This document shows positions 33,459 through 42,103 of a stretch of 64,000 bases of DNA, piece by piece. The stretch comes from Candidatus Gastranaerophilales bacterium (lineage in GTDB: Bacteria; Cyanobacteriota; Vampirovibrionia; Gastranaerophilales; Gastranaerophilaceae): contig CALUVM010000002.1 of the NCBI GenBank assembly GCA_944324255.1, positions 99,430 to 163,429 of the forward strand, in the 5' to 3' direction. A program made the translations under genes and the position numbers. The first letter of the stretch is position 1. Each line of letters opens with the position of its first letter. The notes below the pieces were generated by a model, which had not been told where the DNA came from, ran no database searches, and saw only the letters and a list, made by a program, of their open reading frames with translations.

Positions 33459-35234
33459 TTACTGCTTAACAACTGTACTCTTAATATGCAGTTCTCTAAG
33501 CTGCTGCAGGGAAGCTTCTCCCGGAGCATCGCTCATCAAGTCTTTTGCGCTTGCATTTTTCGGGAATGCAATTACATCTCTGATGGAATCGGTTCTGCAC
33601 AAAAGTGCCACTAATCTATCCAGACCAATTGCAAGACCGGCATGAGGAGGGGTCCCGTATTGAAGGGCATTAACCATAAATCCGAATTTTTCGGTTGCTT
33701 CTTCTTCGGTTAGTCCTAATGCCTTAAAGATTTTCTTTTGAACTTCACTTGAGTGGATTCTGACAGAGCCGCCGCCAAGTTCAGTTCCGTTATAAACAAT
33801 ATCGTAAGCAATTGATTTAACCTTGCCTAAATCTCCGCTGTCCAGCTTGTCTAAATCGTTAAGGTTTGGAGAAGTGAACGGATGGTGCATTGCCATGTAT
33901 CTGCCTTCTTCATCAGACCATTCAAACATAGGGAAATCAACAACCCACAACAGGTTATGTTTATTTTCGTCAATCAGATTGAGAGATTTACCGAAATGTA
34001 ATCTCAATCTTCCCATAATATCGTAAACGAGGCTTGGCTTGTCTGCTACAAAGAATATAATATCTCCAGGCTCAGCCTGAGCTCTTTCTTGTATACGTTT
34101 TGCCTGTTCTTCTGTTACAAACTTAAGTACAGGAGATTTAGCAGTTCCGTCTTCATTATAAATAATGTTAGCAAGAGCTTTTGCTCCGAATGATACTGCA
34201 AGTTTTGTGATATCATCAATATCTTTTCTTGAATATTTAGCTCCGCCAGGAATTCTTATACCTCTGACGATTCCGCCGTTAAGTAAAGTGTTTTTAACGA
34301 TATCAAAATTAGATTCAAGAATAATATCCCCGATATCAAAAAGTTCTAAGCCGAATCTTGTATCCGGTTTGTCAGAACCGTATCTGTCCATTGCTTCCTG
34401 CCACGGCATTTGAATAAACGGAGGTTTGATTTCTACACCTGCGGCTTTAAATGCTTCAACAAGAAGCCCTTCAACCATTTTTATAACATCAGGCTGTTCG
34501 ACAAATGACATCTCCATATCAATCTGAGTAAATTCAGGCTGTCTGTCGGCTCTTAAGTCTTCATCACGGAAACATTTTGCAACTTGATAATATCTTTCAA
34601 TTCCTCCAACCATTAATAATTGTTTGAAAATTTGAGGTGATTGCGGAAGTGCAAAGAATTTCCCCGGTTGTACTCTTGATGGTACAAGGTAATCTCTTGC
34701 ACCTTCCGGAGTCGTTTTAATTAATATAGGTGTTTCAACTTCCAGAAAATCCTGTCCGTTTAGATAATTTCTTACTGCCTGAACAATATTGTGTCTTGTT
34801 TTCAGGTTATTAAGCATTCTTTCGTTTCTGATATCAAGATATCTGTATTTTAATCTGACATCTTCAGAAACATTTTCATCACCCAGAACAAAAGGTAAAA
34901 CTTTTGATTCGGAAAGTATTTCAACAGTTTCCGGATACATTTCTACCTGACCGGTTGCGTATTTTTCGTTATAAGTTTCTTCCGGACGCCTTGTAACCTT
35001 TCCTTTAACGGTTATAACATACTCACTTCTGACTTTTTCAAAAACTTTATGTACATCCGGATTAATCTGAGGATTCGCAACAAGCTGGAAAAACCCGCTT
35101 CTGTCACGAAGTTCTATAAATAGAATTCCGCCTAAATCTCTGACGGTCGATACCCATCCTGATAGAGTTACTTCTTCATTAATATTGCTTAAATTTAATT
35201 CACCGCAATTGTTTGATTTCATTCTGGTTTTCAA
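33459..35234 (-). CDS. aspS: Aspartyl-tRNA synthetase
   Basis: Class IIb synthetase charging tRNA-Asp (perhaps also tRNA-Asn). 591 residues equals the usual bacterial form with GAD insertion. OB-fold N-terminus (VTLSGWVSTVRDLGG), motif 2 FRDEDLRADRQPEFTQ and motif 3 GLAIGLDRLVALL are clear. The start is probably the TTG at 35234, with GGGAGA nine bases upstream; the ATG at 35222 lacks a well-placed site. A tandem repeat lies 70-170 bases upstream. Confidence 0.95.
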   Translation of the reverse strand: MKTRMKSNNCGELNLSNINEEVTLSGWVSTVRDLGGILFIELRDRSGFFQLVANPQINPDVHKVFEKVRSEYVITVKGKVTRRPEETYNEKYATGQVEMYPETVEILSESKVLPFVLGDENVSEDVRLKYRYLDIRNERMLNNLKTRHNIVQAVRNYLNGQDFLEVETPILIKTTPEGARDYLVPSRVQPGKFFALPQSPQIFKQLLMVGGIERYYQVAKCFRDEDLRADRQPEFTQIDMEMSFVEQPDVIKMVEGLLVEAFKAAGVEIKPPFIQMPWQEAMDRYGSDKPDTRFGLELFDIGDIILESNFDIVKNTLLNGGIVRGIRIPGGAKYSRKDIDDITKLAVSFGAKALANIIYNEDGTAKSPVLKFVTEEQAKRIQERAQAEPGDIIFFVADKPSLVYDIMGRLRLHFGKSLNLIDENKHNLLWVVDFPMFEWSDEEGRYMAMHHPFTSPNLNDLDKLDSGDLGKVKSIAYDIVYNGTELGGGSVRIHSSEVQKKIFKALGLTEEEATEKFGFMVNALQYGTPPHAGLAIGLDRLVALLCRTDSIRDVIAFPKNASAKDLMSDAPGEASLQQLRELHIKSTVVKQ

Positions 35235-35302
35235 TTCTTTTCATCTCCCTATAAAAACTAATTTGCCTTAAAATCGTAACAAAAACAGGGAAAAATGTAA
35301 AG

Positions 35303-35405
35303 TCAGGGGTAAATCCAGGGGTAAACTCAGGGGTAAACTCAGGGGTAAACTCAGGGGGGGGAGGGTAAATCAAGGGGGCAAATTCAGGAGGGTAAATTCA
35401 AGAGG
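35303..35405. repeat. 12-bp tandem repeat, G-rich
   Basis: Four consecutive units of TCAGGGGTAAAC (first two with small changes) from 35303 to 35350, then degenerate units with longer G runs. On the plus strand nearly every unit has four or more consecutive G, so a G-quadruplex is possible. It lies between divergent aspS and pgeF. The remaining gap is AT-rich with nothing else recognised. Confidence 0.85.
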
Positions 35406-35521
35406 AGTATATTGAGTGTACTGCTAAAACTGCGGGTTAAAAATCTTAAAGAAATATTTCGCAAAGAAATTTTAATATATTTTCTAATATAATTATATTG
35501 TTTTTATGCTAAACTATATCT

Positions 35522-36181
35522 ATGTTTTATTTTGACAAAGTTCTGGGAAGACAGGTTTTAAAAAGTGATTATCTTAATAATGTAAACCACTTTTTTACCA
35601 CAAGAGAAGGGTTTGATTTTGATAAAATCGGAGCTGTAAGGATTTTAACCCCGAATCAGACTCATAGTTCTAATGTGGAAATTGCAGACGAAAGATTAGA
35701 ATATCCGGATACCGACGGGATAATTATCTCAAAACCGGAAGATGCAGTGTATTTTAGGTTTGCGGATTGTACACCTTTAATGTTTTATGATACAGAAAAC
35801 CATATTGCGGCAGTATCTCACGCCGGCTGGCGTGGAACTGCTTCAAAAATCGGAGTTATTACAGTTGAAAAAATGAAAAATGCTTTCGGAAGCAAACCGG
35901 AAAATATTATTGCAGTTATTGGACCTGCAATTTCAATCTGCTGCTATGAAGTCGGTGAAGAGGTTAAAGAAAAACTTCTCTCTACTGTAATTGACAGAGC
36001 CGGTCTTTATAGCGGAATAAATGTTGATTTGAAAGCTATTAATGCACGTCAGTTATCAGAAGCAGGAATAAGCAAAATAGATATTTGTCCGTATTGTACT
36101 TCATGTAACAATGACAAATTTTTCTCTTACAGAAAAGAGAACGGAACTCTGAACAGACATTATGCGTTTATGATGCTATAG
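35522..36181 (+). CDS. pgeF: PgeF/YfiH-family multicopper-like purine nucleosidase
   Basis: 219 residues of the DUF152/laccase-domain family; members act on purine nucleosides and in E. coli edit wrong residues in peptidoglycan. Motifs: TPNQTHSSNVE, FRFADCTPLMFYD (DC), SHAGWRGTASKIG (HAGWRG signature) and ISICCYEVGEEV. The ribosome site is weak. Its end overlaps the facing gene by 14 bases. Confidence 0.9.
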   Translation: MFYFDKVLGRQVLKSDYLNNVNHFFTTREGFDFDKIGAVRILTPNQTHSSNVEIADERLEYPDTDGIIISKPEDAVYFRFADCTPLMFYDTENHIAAVSHAGWRGTASKIGVITVEKMKNAFGSKPENIIAVIGPAISICCYEVGEEVKEKLLSTVIDRAGLYSGINVDLKAINARQLSEAGISKIDICPYCTSCNNDKFFSYRKENGTLNRHYAFMML

Positions 36182-37826
36182 CTGCTTGAGCCTTTGCTTT
36201 TGCCTTTCTTTTTGCATCAAGTTTATTTGTAATATAAATATTTAAGTTTGGAATACCGAGTCCGAGAACAAGACCGGAGAATAAATATCCTGCAAGCTGT
36301 GCTTTATTGAGAACATTTAATTTCTTTCTTGTTGCTTTCTTGAGTTCAGGTGAAAGTTTATCCAGATCTTTCAGCATTTCTTTAAACGACTTGGCAAACA
36401 ATTTACCGCCTTCTTCTCTGGTAGTGGAAATACCATTCTTAGCAAGTGTTTCGATAAGAATTTCGTCCCTGGTTTTTAAAGAAGAGTTAAATATCTTTTG
36501 AACCATTTTCTTATCTTTATCAGCCAGTCTGAAGTTCATTACATCTTTGTCATGAGCTGTTGCAACACATTTATTTACAAAGTCACCCAGCACAAGCCAG
36601 CTTAAGAAGCCGAGAGTATCTTTTGTAAGGGACTCACGTAATTCATCCTTGTCCCTTGCAGATAAGATTCTGGATACAATGGTTAAACCATATATACCTT
36701 TTAACTGATTAATAGTTGGCCAGAAGCCTTTAAATGCCATTTTATCCATAAAGCCTTTAAATCCTGACGGAATAGTAGCCATAACCATTCCCCAGAAAGC
36801 GGCTGCACTTGCACATTTTAGCCCGAAGAATCCGGCACTTTTATCTTTGCTTCTGCCTTCTACGCCGACAAAACCATCTGAGCCGGTTTTGAGTTTACTT
36901 ATATACATATTTATCGGTTGAACAGATAAGCCTACAGCTGAACCTAAAATAAAGCCGCCGATTGCTTTAGATTTCATGAATTTTGTAAGGGATTTAATAT
37001 AAGCATTATCCCGAATACCTTTACCTGCTTTAATCTGTTCTTCAAAGGACTGTTTAATTTTCTCCTTATTAAAGTTATCAGATACTTTAAATATGTCATT
37101 AAGCAATGTTTCCAGATTTGTTTTGCTGGAAATCTTTTTATCTGCAGATTCCAGAATATATTGTGATTGTGCGCCGGTATCATTTGTTATGATATTTGAT
37201 ATAAGGCTTCTTGAGTTTTCGGTATTAATTTTTGTCCAAACATCAAATTTTGATTTTTTAAATAAACCTTCTTTTGATTCTTTGGTTTCATTAATAGCTT
37301 TGTCAAGGAATTCAGCTGCTTTATCAACGGTTTCTTTTGAAAGTTTTACATAACCTTCTTCATCTGCTCCTGCCGCAGTCGGGTTATATGCTTTTATATT
37401 TTTTAGAGTTTCTTTAAGATAATCAAGTTGAGATTTTCCGCTTTTAAGCTGACTTGCCTTATTTTCTGCAAGAATATTTAATGTTTCCGGAGCTGCATAA
37501 ATACTGTTAACATTAGCACCGTATTTTTTACTAAAGCCCATAGCTGCAGCGGCAATACCTCCTGCTGCCATACCGTATACACCGATTAATGAGTCGTTAA
37601 CTGTACCCATAGCTTCACGCCTCATTGTTTCAAAACCTGCAAGAGGTCCTCTTCCAAGCATATCACTTGCGGTTCTTGGAGTAACCATAAAACAAAGGTC
37701 AACGCCATTAGCCCCTACTGCTTGATTTGTTGCTAAATATCTGAGGAAAGCATCTCCTGCTCCCTTAAATTGAGTAGGGTTATTATTTTGTATATTATCT
37801 TGTTGTTGAATTGCTTGTACTTTCAT
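36168..37826 (-). CDS. Unknown membrane protein, paralogue pair member 2
   Basis: 552 residues with several hydrophobic stretches (GMAAGGIAAAAMGF, GGFILGSAVGLSVQPINMYI, LGFLSWLVLGDFVN, LAGYLFSGLVLGLGIPNLNIYI) separated by long Lys-rich soluble parts. The N-terminus is polar with PTQFKGAGDAF near residue 20. It is paralogous to the gene just upstream: TPRTxxxx-GFETMRREAMG and SRILSARDKDELRE match LPRT-GFEAFRRESSG and SRMAAAEDKNELAE at the same places. Only 34 bases separate them, so they form an operon. No known family recognised. Confidence 0.75.
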   Translation of the reverse strand: MKVQAIQQQDNIQNNNPTQFKGAGDAFLRYLATNQAVGANGVDLCFMVTPRTASDMLGRGPLAGFETMRREAMGTVNDSLIGVYGMAAGGIAAAAMGFSKKYGANVNSIYAAPETLNILAENKASQLKSGKSQLDYLKETLKNIKAYNPTAAGADEEGYVKLSKETVDKAAEFLDKAINETKESKEGLFKKSKFDVWTKINTENSRSLISNIITNDTGAQSQYILESADKKISSKTNLETLLNDIFKVSDNFNKEKIKQSFEEQIKAGKGIRDNAYIKSLTKFMKSKAIGGFILGSAVGLSVQPINMYISKLKTGSDGFVGVEGRSKDKSAGFFGLKCASAAAFWGMVMATIPSGFKGFMDKMAFKGFWPTINQLKGIYGLTIVSRILSARDKDELRESLTKDTLGFLSWLVLGDFVNKCVATAHDKDVMNFRLADKDKKMVQKIFNSSLKTRDEILIETLAKNGISTTREEGGKLFAKSFKEMLKDLDKLSPELKKATRKKLNVLNKAQLAGYLFSGLVLGLGIPNLNIYITNKLDAKRKAKAKAQAAIAS

Positions 37827-37860
37827 TTGTTCACCTTTAATTAAATACTGTCGTCACATT

Positions 37861-39531
37861 CTAAGAAGCTTTGTTATATACTTCTTTTGAGGATGTTCGT
37901 TCCGCAGCCGGTGCGGCGGCAGTTTTGTTCGACGACGATTGTTCTTCGGCCAGTTTAAGGGCTTCGGCATGTTTTTTCTTGGTATTGCTTCTTGTAAAAA
38001 TAGGTATAACAAGACCGAGCAGTATTAATGATACACCTAAGTTAGCTGCTTGGCAAGCCGACCTTAAGTTAACTGCTTTTTTAATTTCTTTTTCAATAAT
38101 TTTCTTATCTTCAGCAGTTATTTTTTTGCCGGCTTTTTTAAGTGATTCTTCGGTTTTGCTCACTACTTCATCAGAAGATTTTATGTTGATATCTTTTACC
38201 CAATGCCAGAATTTTCTGAGTATATTAGCATCTTTATCTAGTTTTTTAGTTTCGTTAAGCAAAGTTATTCCCATTTTTTTCTGAATAATTGTAGCAGTTG
38301 CTTTTGCTGCATAATCTCCAAGGAAGTAGAGGCTTGCAAATGTTGCAATATCTCTGACGGTTGCTTCTGCAAGTTCATTTTTGTCTTCTGCTGCTGCCAT
38401 ACGGGAAGCGAAGGTTCCTGTCGAAATAATCCTTGCCTGATCCATTGTAGGGAACATTCCCTTAAATTCAATCATGTTCCAGCTAGGCATTTTCATCATA
38501 GAAAGCAGAGAAACCCCGAGCATAGATGAAATTGATATAATCTTTTGTTTTAATAAACCTTCCGTTGCTTTTTGAGCGACTTTTTCACTGGCCTCATCTT
38601 TTGTATTTTTACCAAAATCCTCATATATAGGAGCACCTTTAACTCCGGAGATTTTACTTGTTATCCATCTGTTGATATATTGCATTGATATAGCAAGCGG
38701 AAGAACAATTCCAAGCCCCAGAATACTCTTTGACTTAACCAGTCTTCTGCTTTTTTGTGCAAATTCTTGCATATTGATTTCTTTTCCGGCTTTTCTAAAT
38801 TCTTTGAAGAATTTAACGGAATCTTCTAAAAGGCTGTTTACCGTTGAAGCTTTTACATCACCGGTTGTTCCTTTAACTTTAATATTTTCAGCGATATGTG
38901 TTTTCTTAATTATTTCTGTAGAAATCTCTTTTACGCTTTTCTTGATATCTTTGTTACTTTTATTTGATTCAGTCAGTTCACGAAGTTTTTGCGAATAATG
39001 TTCAATTTCTTCTTTTGTAAGTATATCTTTGAATTTTTGCGGATCTTTACTTCCGTCAAAACCGCTGATATTTTCAATAATTTTCTTTAATGAATCTTTA
39101 ACTTTATCAGGCTTATCCGAATTTGTGTAATAGTCTGCAGCCTGTTTAATGAGGCTGCTGTCTGCCCAGCATCCTGCCATATTGGTGTTTTTAGGCATAA
39201 TGAACTTATTTAGTATGGAAGCAACTCCCATTGTTATAAAGCTTGGAATAAGACAGTTTACAATAAGTCCGGAAGATTCTCTTCTAAATGCTTCAAAACC
39301 TGCAAACCAGTTTGTTATGGACTCTACAAAAGTTCTCGGGAGAATTGCTGATAACATATCAACAACTGCAACATTAATCATAGGGTTTTTTTCGCATTCC
39401 TGAATCCCCCTGATTGCAAGCGAAAGCACACCGCCACCGCTTTTAAAGCTTGGATCTTTTATATTTCGGCGGGATGAGTATGTGTTATTTTGATTTCTGT
39501 CTTCTACACCAATTTTGCTAATCATACACAT
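37861..39531 (-). CDS. Unknown membrane protein, paralogue pair member 1
   Basis: Up to 556 residues, the first gene of the pair. Hydrophobic segments occupy the same positions as in its partner (FITMGVASILNKF, LGLGIVLPLAISMQYI, ISMLGVSLLSMM, LGVSLILLGLVIPIF). The N-terminus is polar with DPSFKSGGG near residue 27, a degenerate form of the FKG motif. The start may be the ATG at 39525 instead, which fits the AGAAGA site better. The C-terminus is Ala/Ser-rich. Likely a heteromeric partner of the next protein. Confidence 0.75.
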   Translation of the reverse strand: MCMISKIGVEDRNQNNTYSSRRNIKDPSFKSGGGVLSLAIRGIQECEKNPMINVAVVDMLSAILPRTFVESITNWFAGFEAFRRESSGLIVNCLIPSFITMGVASILNKFIMPKNTNMAGCWADSSLIKQAADYYTNSDKPDKVKDSLKKIIENISGFDGSKDPQKFKDILTKEEIEHYSQKLRELTESNKSNKDIKKSVKEISTEIIKKTHIAENIKVKGTTGDVKASTVNSLLEDSVKFFKEFRKAGKEINMQEFAQKSRRLVKSKSILGLGIVLPLAISMQYINRWITSKISGVKGAPIYEDFGKNTKDEASEKVAQKATEGLLKQKIISISSMLGVSLLSMMKMPSWNMIEFKGMFPTMDQARIISTGTFASRMAAAEDKNELAEATVRDIATFASLYFLGDYAAKATATIIQKKMGITLLNETKKLDKDANILRKFWHWVKDINIKSSDEVVSKTEESLKKAGKKITAEDKKIIEKEIKKAVNLRSACQAANLGVSLILLGLVIPIFTRSNTKKKHAEALKLAEEQSSSNKTAAAPAAERTSSKEVYNKAS

Positions 39532-39879
39532 ATCTTCTAATGTAATACTTAGATTATATCAACATAGATATATATTTAAAAGCGGGGCAAAATCAAAATT
39601 GCTATCAGATTGCTTAATGTTAAGGAAATATTAAGACGAATTTTTGAATGTTTTTTTCGTATTAGGAAACTTTACTTCAAAAAGATAAATTAAATACAAA
39701 AACATCAGCATAGTAAACAACATCCGCTTAAAAACCTTTAAAATGTGCGGCATGGAGAATTGTAAATTTTTGTAAATATTTTTATGGGTAATGCAGTACT
39801 TGTCCCACTATACATTACATTTGAATCATGTTATCATGAGGTAAAGTGTTTATTAGTTTTTTTTGAAGAGGACGACTGG
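39532..39879. other. Intergenic region between divergent genes
   Basis: AT-rich, with no credible gene; the in-frame extension of surE upstream to 39784 has no ribosome site. It must carry promoters for both directions, but I see no pair of boxes convincing enough to place. Confidence 0.4.
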
Positions 39880-40671
39880 ATGAAAATTCTTATTTCCAAT
39901 GACGACGGAATTTTGGCTAATGGTATCCGTGCGTTAATTGAAGCATTAGCCCCATGCCATGATGTTTATGTAGTAGCACCTGACAGAGAAAGAAGTGCTG
40001 CCGGACATTCATTGACATTACACACGCCTTTGAGAGTTGAGGAAGTTGATCCCAAATATGGTGCAAGACGCTGTTGGATGACAACAGGAACTCCGGGGGA
40101 TTGTGTAAAGCTTGCTATTAATGCAATATTGGCACCGGAGGAAAAACCTGATCTGGTAATTTCCGGGATTAATCACGGACCTAACCTCGGAGCTGATATT
40201 TTGTATTCCGGAACTGTAAGCTGTGCAATGGAAGGAGCCATGATGGGTTATCCGAGTATTGCAACTTCTCTTGCCAGTATGAGAAACGAGTATGAAGATT
40301 TTAAATTTACCGCCGAGTTTATTGCTGAGCTTCTAAACAGGCTTGACAGATATGAGATTCCGCCGAAAACAATTCTGAATATTAATGTTCCGGGATTGGA
40401 AAAAGAGGATATTGCAGGTATTGCAGTAACCGAACTCGGAAGCAGAATGTTTACGGATGCATATGAAAGAAGAGTTGACCCGAGAGGCAAGGTTTATTAC
40501 TGGATGGCAGGTGAACTTGTAAATGAGCCTGAGGATGCATCTACAGATATTGCGGCTGTAAGGAATAACAAAATTTCTATAACACCTGTAACTTATGAGA
40601 TGACACGGGTAAATATTATGAATGAACTTGAAAAAAATCTATGTAATGAAGATTTTTGTAACTGGTTTTAA
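39880..40671 (+). CDS. surE: 5'-nucleotidase SurE
   Basis: Metal-dependent phosphatase releasing phosphate from nucleoside monophosphates in stationary phase. I choose ATG 39880 (AGAGG upstream, MKILISNDDG at the very start), giving 263 residues, rather than the longer frame. Motifs: ISNDDGILANGI with metal Asp pair, VVAPDRERSAAGHSLT, TPGDCVKLA and VISGINHGPNLGADILYSGTVSCAMEG. Followed by a very strong terminator. Confidence 0.95.
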   Translation: MKILISNDDGILANGIRALIEALAPCHDVYVVAPDRERSAAGHSLTLHTPLRVEEVDPKYGARRCWMTTGTPGDCVKLAINAILAPEEKPDLVISGINHGPNLGADILYSGTVSCAMEGAMMGYPSIATSLASMRNEYEDFKFTAEFIAELLNRLDRYEIPPKTILNINVPGLEKEDIAGIAVTELGSRMFTDAYERRVDPRGKVYYWMAGELVNEPEDASTDIAAVRNNKISITPVTYEMTRVNIMNELEKNLCNEDFCNWF

Positions 40672-40680
40672 TTAATTAGT

Positions 40681-40718
40681 AAAAAGGGGCTTTGCAATTT
40701 ATTGCAAAGCCCCTTTTT
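40681..40718 (+). terminator. Strong terminator after surE
   Basis: An 18-bp perfect stem (AAAAAGGGGCTTTGCAAT at 40681-40698 with 40701-40718) closed by two T and followed by a T run. Confidence 0.9.
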
Positions 40719-40845
40719 TTATTGCATCACAATGTTTATCCGGCAGCAGGTATTATCTGCACACTTATTCAGGATGGTTATGTTACACATATGCGAGGAG
40801 AAAATAATAAACCAATCCTAAATATAAAGTTTAATAACTAACAGT

Positions 40846-40873
40846 GTTAAATCACCGGTATTGGTGATTTAAC
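40846..40873. promoter_or_regulatory. Perfect palindrome before a short gene
   Basis: GTTAAATCACC (40846-40856) and its exact complement (40863-40873) around six bases, without a T tail. It lies 29 bases before the ATG at 40902 and may be an operator or an RNA hairpin near the ribosome site. The rest of 40719-40901 shows nothing clear. Confidence 0.45.
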
Positions 40874-40901
40874 GTAATAGCATCAATGTAACCATATAGG
40901 T

Positions 40902-41048
40902 ATGAAAGCATATCAATTTTTTAAAATACTAAATAAAAAAATTAATAAATATGACAAGCTGACCTTAAATCCTTTTACAATACCTCAGCCGATTACTCTT
41001 ATCTGGTTTGAAGACAATGAAAAAGAAAATAATCAGCCTAAGCAGTAG
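40902..41048 (+). CDS. Short basic protein, hypothetical
   Basis: A 48-codon frame, MKAYQFFKILNKKINKYDKL..., ending ENNQPKQ. Composition looks protein-like (helical basic start, then NPFTIPQPITLIWFED). The ribosome site is weak (ATAGGT). Its last 11 bases overlap the end of the facing gene. It may be real but has no independent support. Confidence 0.35.
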   Translation: MKAYQFFKILNKKINKYDKLTLNPFTIPQPITLIWFEDNEKENNQPKQ

Positions 41049-42030
41049 TCAATCCCAATGCTGCTGCTGTTTGGAATATCTGTTCATATTCTTTCTTTAT
41101 ATCTTTTGAAAGGTTTTCTCTTACATTGCCATTTTCATCAAAGATGTTGTTTTCTGTAACCCAGGTATTAAATTTGTCTGCGAATAACTGTAGTGAGTTT
41201 ACATCTCCGGAAACCAGCTTATCGGCAATTTTTATATTTTCTTGTTCCTGTTTTTCATTTGCGATAGTTGTTGCTTCATTTTTAGTAAGTCCGACAGATT
41301 CCGACAACTTATCGGCTCCGAACATACCGAGAGAACCTCCGAAGAAACTTGTAATTGCACCGATAGCTCCGCCGATTACCGTTCCCGCTCCGGGTATAAG
41401 AGAACCGATTGCAGCACCTGCGGCGGCTCCTGCAACCCAGCCGCCTGTGTTCAGAATGGTTTTACCGATTGACTTTCCGGTTTGTTTAACTCCGCTGCCG
41501 GCAGATTCTTTAAATGCCGGAATAATGTTAAAGAGTTCTGCTCCGATGCCCATTATCATCATCATTATTCCGCCTTGAGTTTTCCAGGCTCTGTGAAGTC
41601 CGGAAGCTTTCGTAGCTAAAACTTTGCTAAACCCGTTGTGATACTGTTTTGACAGCAGATTAAATTCTTTTAACAGATTTTCAGCCAAATCTTTGGTTAA
41701 TCCTCTTCGCTTAGCTATATTTATTTGACCTTTTAATAGTTGTGCTCTTGTTGCAATTGCAAGATTCTTGGATGTACACATTTTATTCAGATAAGCATTA
41801 TCGATTTCAATAAGCTTGCGTAAATATTGTCTTGTTGCTCTATCATTACATTTAGACAGATATAATCCGGTATTATTTCTATAAGCAGTCACCGCTCCTA
41901 ATGCGCAGAAACCCATTGTAAACGGATTAAAGATATTTTCTTTAAATCCGCCGATGTCGCCATTCTCTTGCAGTGTCATCGTGTCAAGAGATTTTTTAAT
42001 ATCTGTTGCTGTAATACTTAACTCTGACAT
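41038..42030 (-). CDS. Glycine-zipper membrane protein, unknown
   Basis: 330 residues. After a helical soluble part, a Gly/Ala-rich zipper occupies about residues 193-232 (GWVAGAAAGAAIGSLIPGAG, then TVIGGAIGAITSFFGGSLG), a pattern found in proteins that insert into or oligomerise within membranes. NPFTMGFCALGAVTAY near residue 35 is another hydrophobic stretch. No signal peptide. The upstream region shares an element with the gene at 12032 (see 42046-42086). Family unknown. Confidence 0.7.
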   Translation of the reverse strand: MSELSITATDIKKSLDTMTLQENGDIGGFKENIFNPFTMGFCALGAVTAYRNNTGLYLSKCNDRATRQYLRKLIEIDNAYLNKMCTSKNLAIATRAQLLKGQINIAKRRGLTKDLAENLLKEFNLLSKQYHNGFSKVLATKASGLHRAWKTQGGIMMMIMGIGAELFNIIPAFKESAGSGVKQTGKSIGKTILNTGGWVAGAAAGAAIGSLIPGAGTVIGGAIGAITSFFGGSLGMFGADKLSESVGLTKNEATTIANEKQEQENIKIADKLVSGDVNSLQLFADKFNTWVTENNIFDENGNVRENLSKDIKKEYEQIFQTAAALGLTTA

Positions 42031-42045
42031 AATAATCCATAATTC

Positions 42046-42086
42046 CCCTATATATCTATAAAGGAATTTTATGTCAGAAAATTGCC
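42046..42086 (-). promoter_or_regulatory. Shared upstream element, copy 2
   Basis: On the minus strand: GGCAATTTTCTGAC (42086-42073), 19 bases, ATATAGGG (42053-42046), 16 bases before the ATG. Both blocks and the gap equal those before the 12032 gene except for one base. Confidence 0.55.
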
Positions 42087-42103
42087 TGAATTAATAAGTT
42101 TTG

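Noticed and set aside
35303..35405. CRISPR array
   Set aside because: Units are 12 bp with no spacers; a simple tandem repeat.
39784..39880. Longer N-terminus of surE
   Set aside because: No ribosome site at 39784; the family motif begins directly at ATG 39880, which has AGAGG upstream.
40732..40821. 29-codon frame before the 40902 gene
   Set aside because: No ribosome site and no recognisable features.
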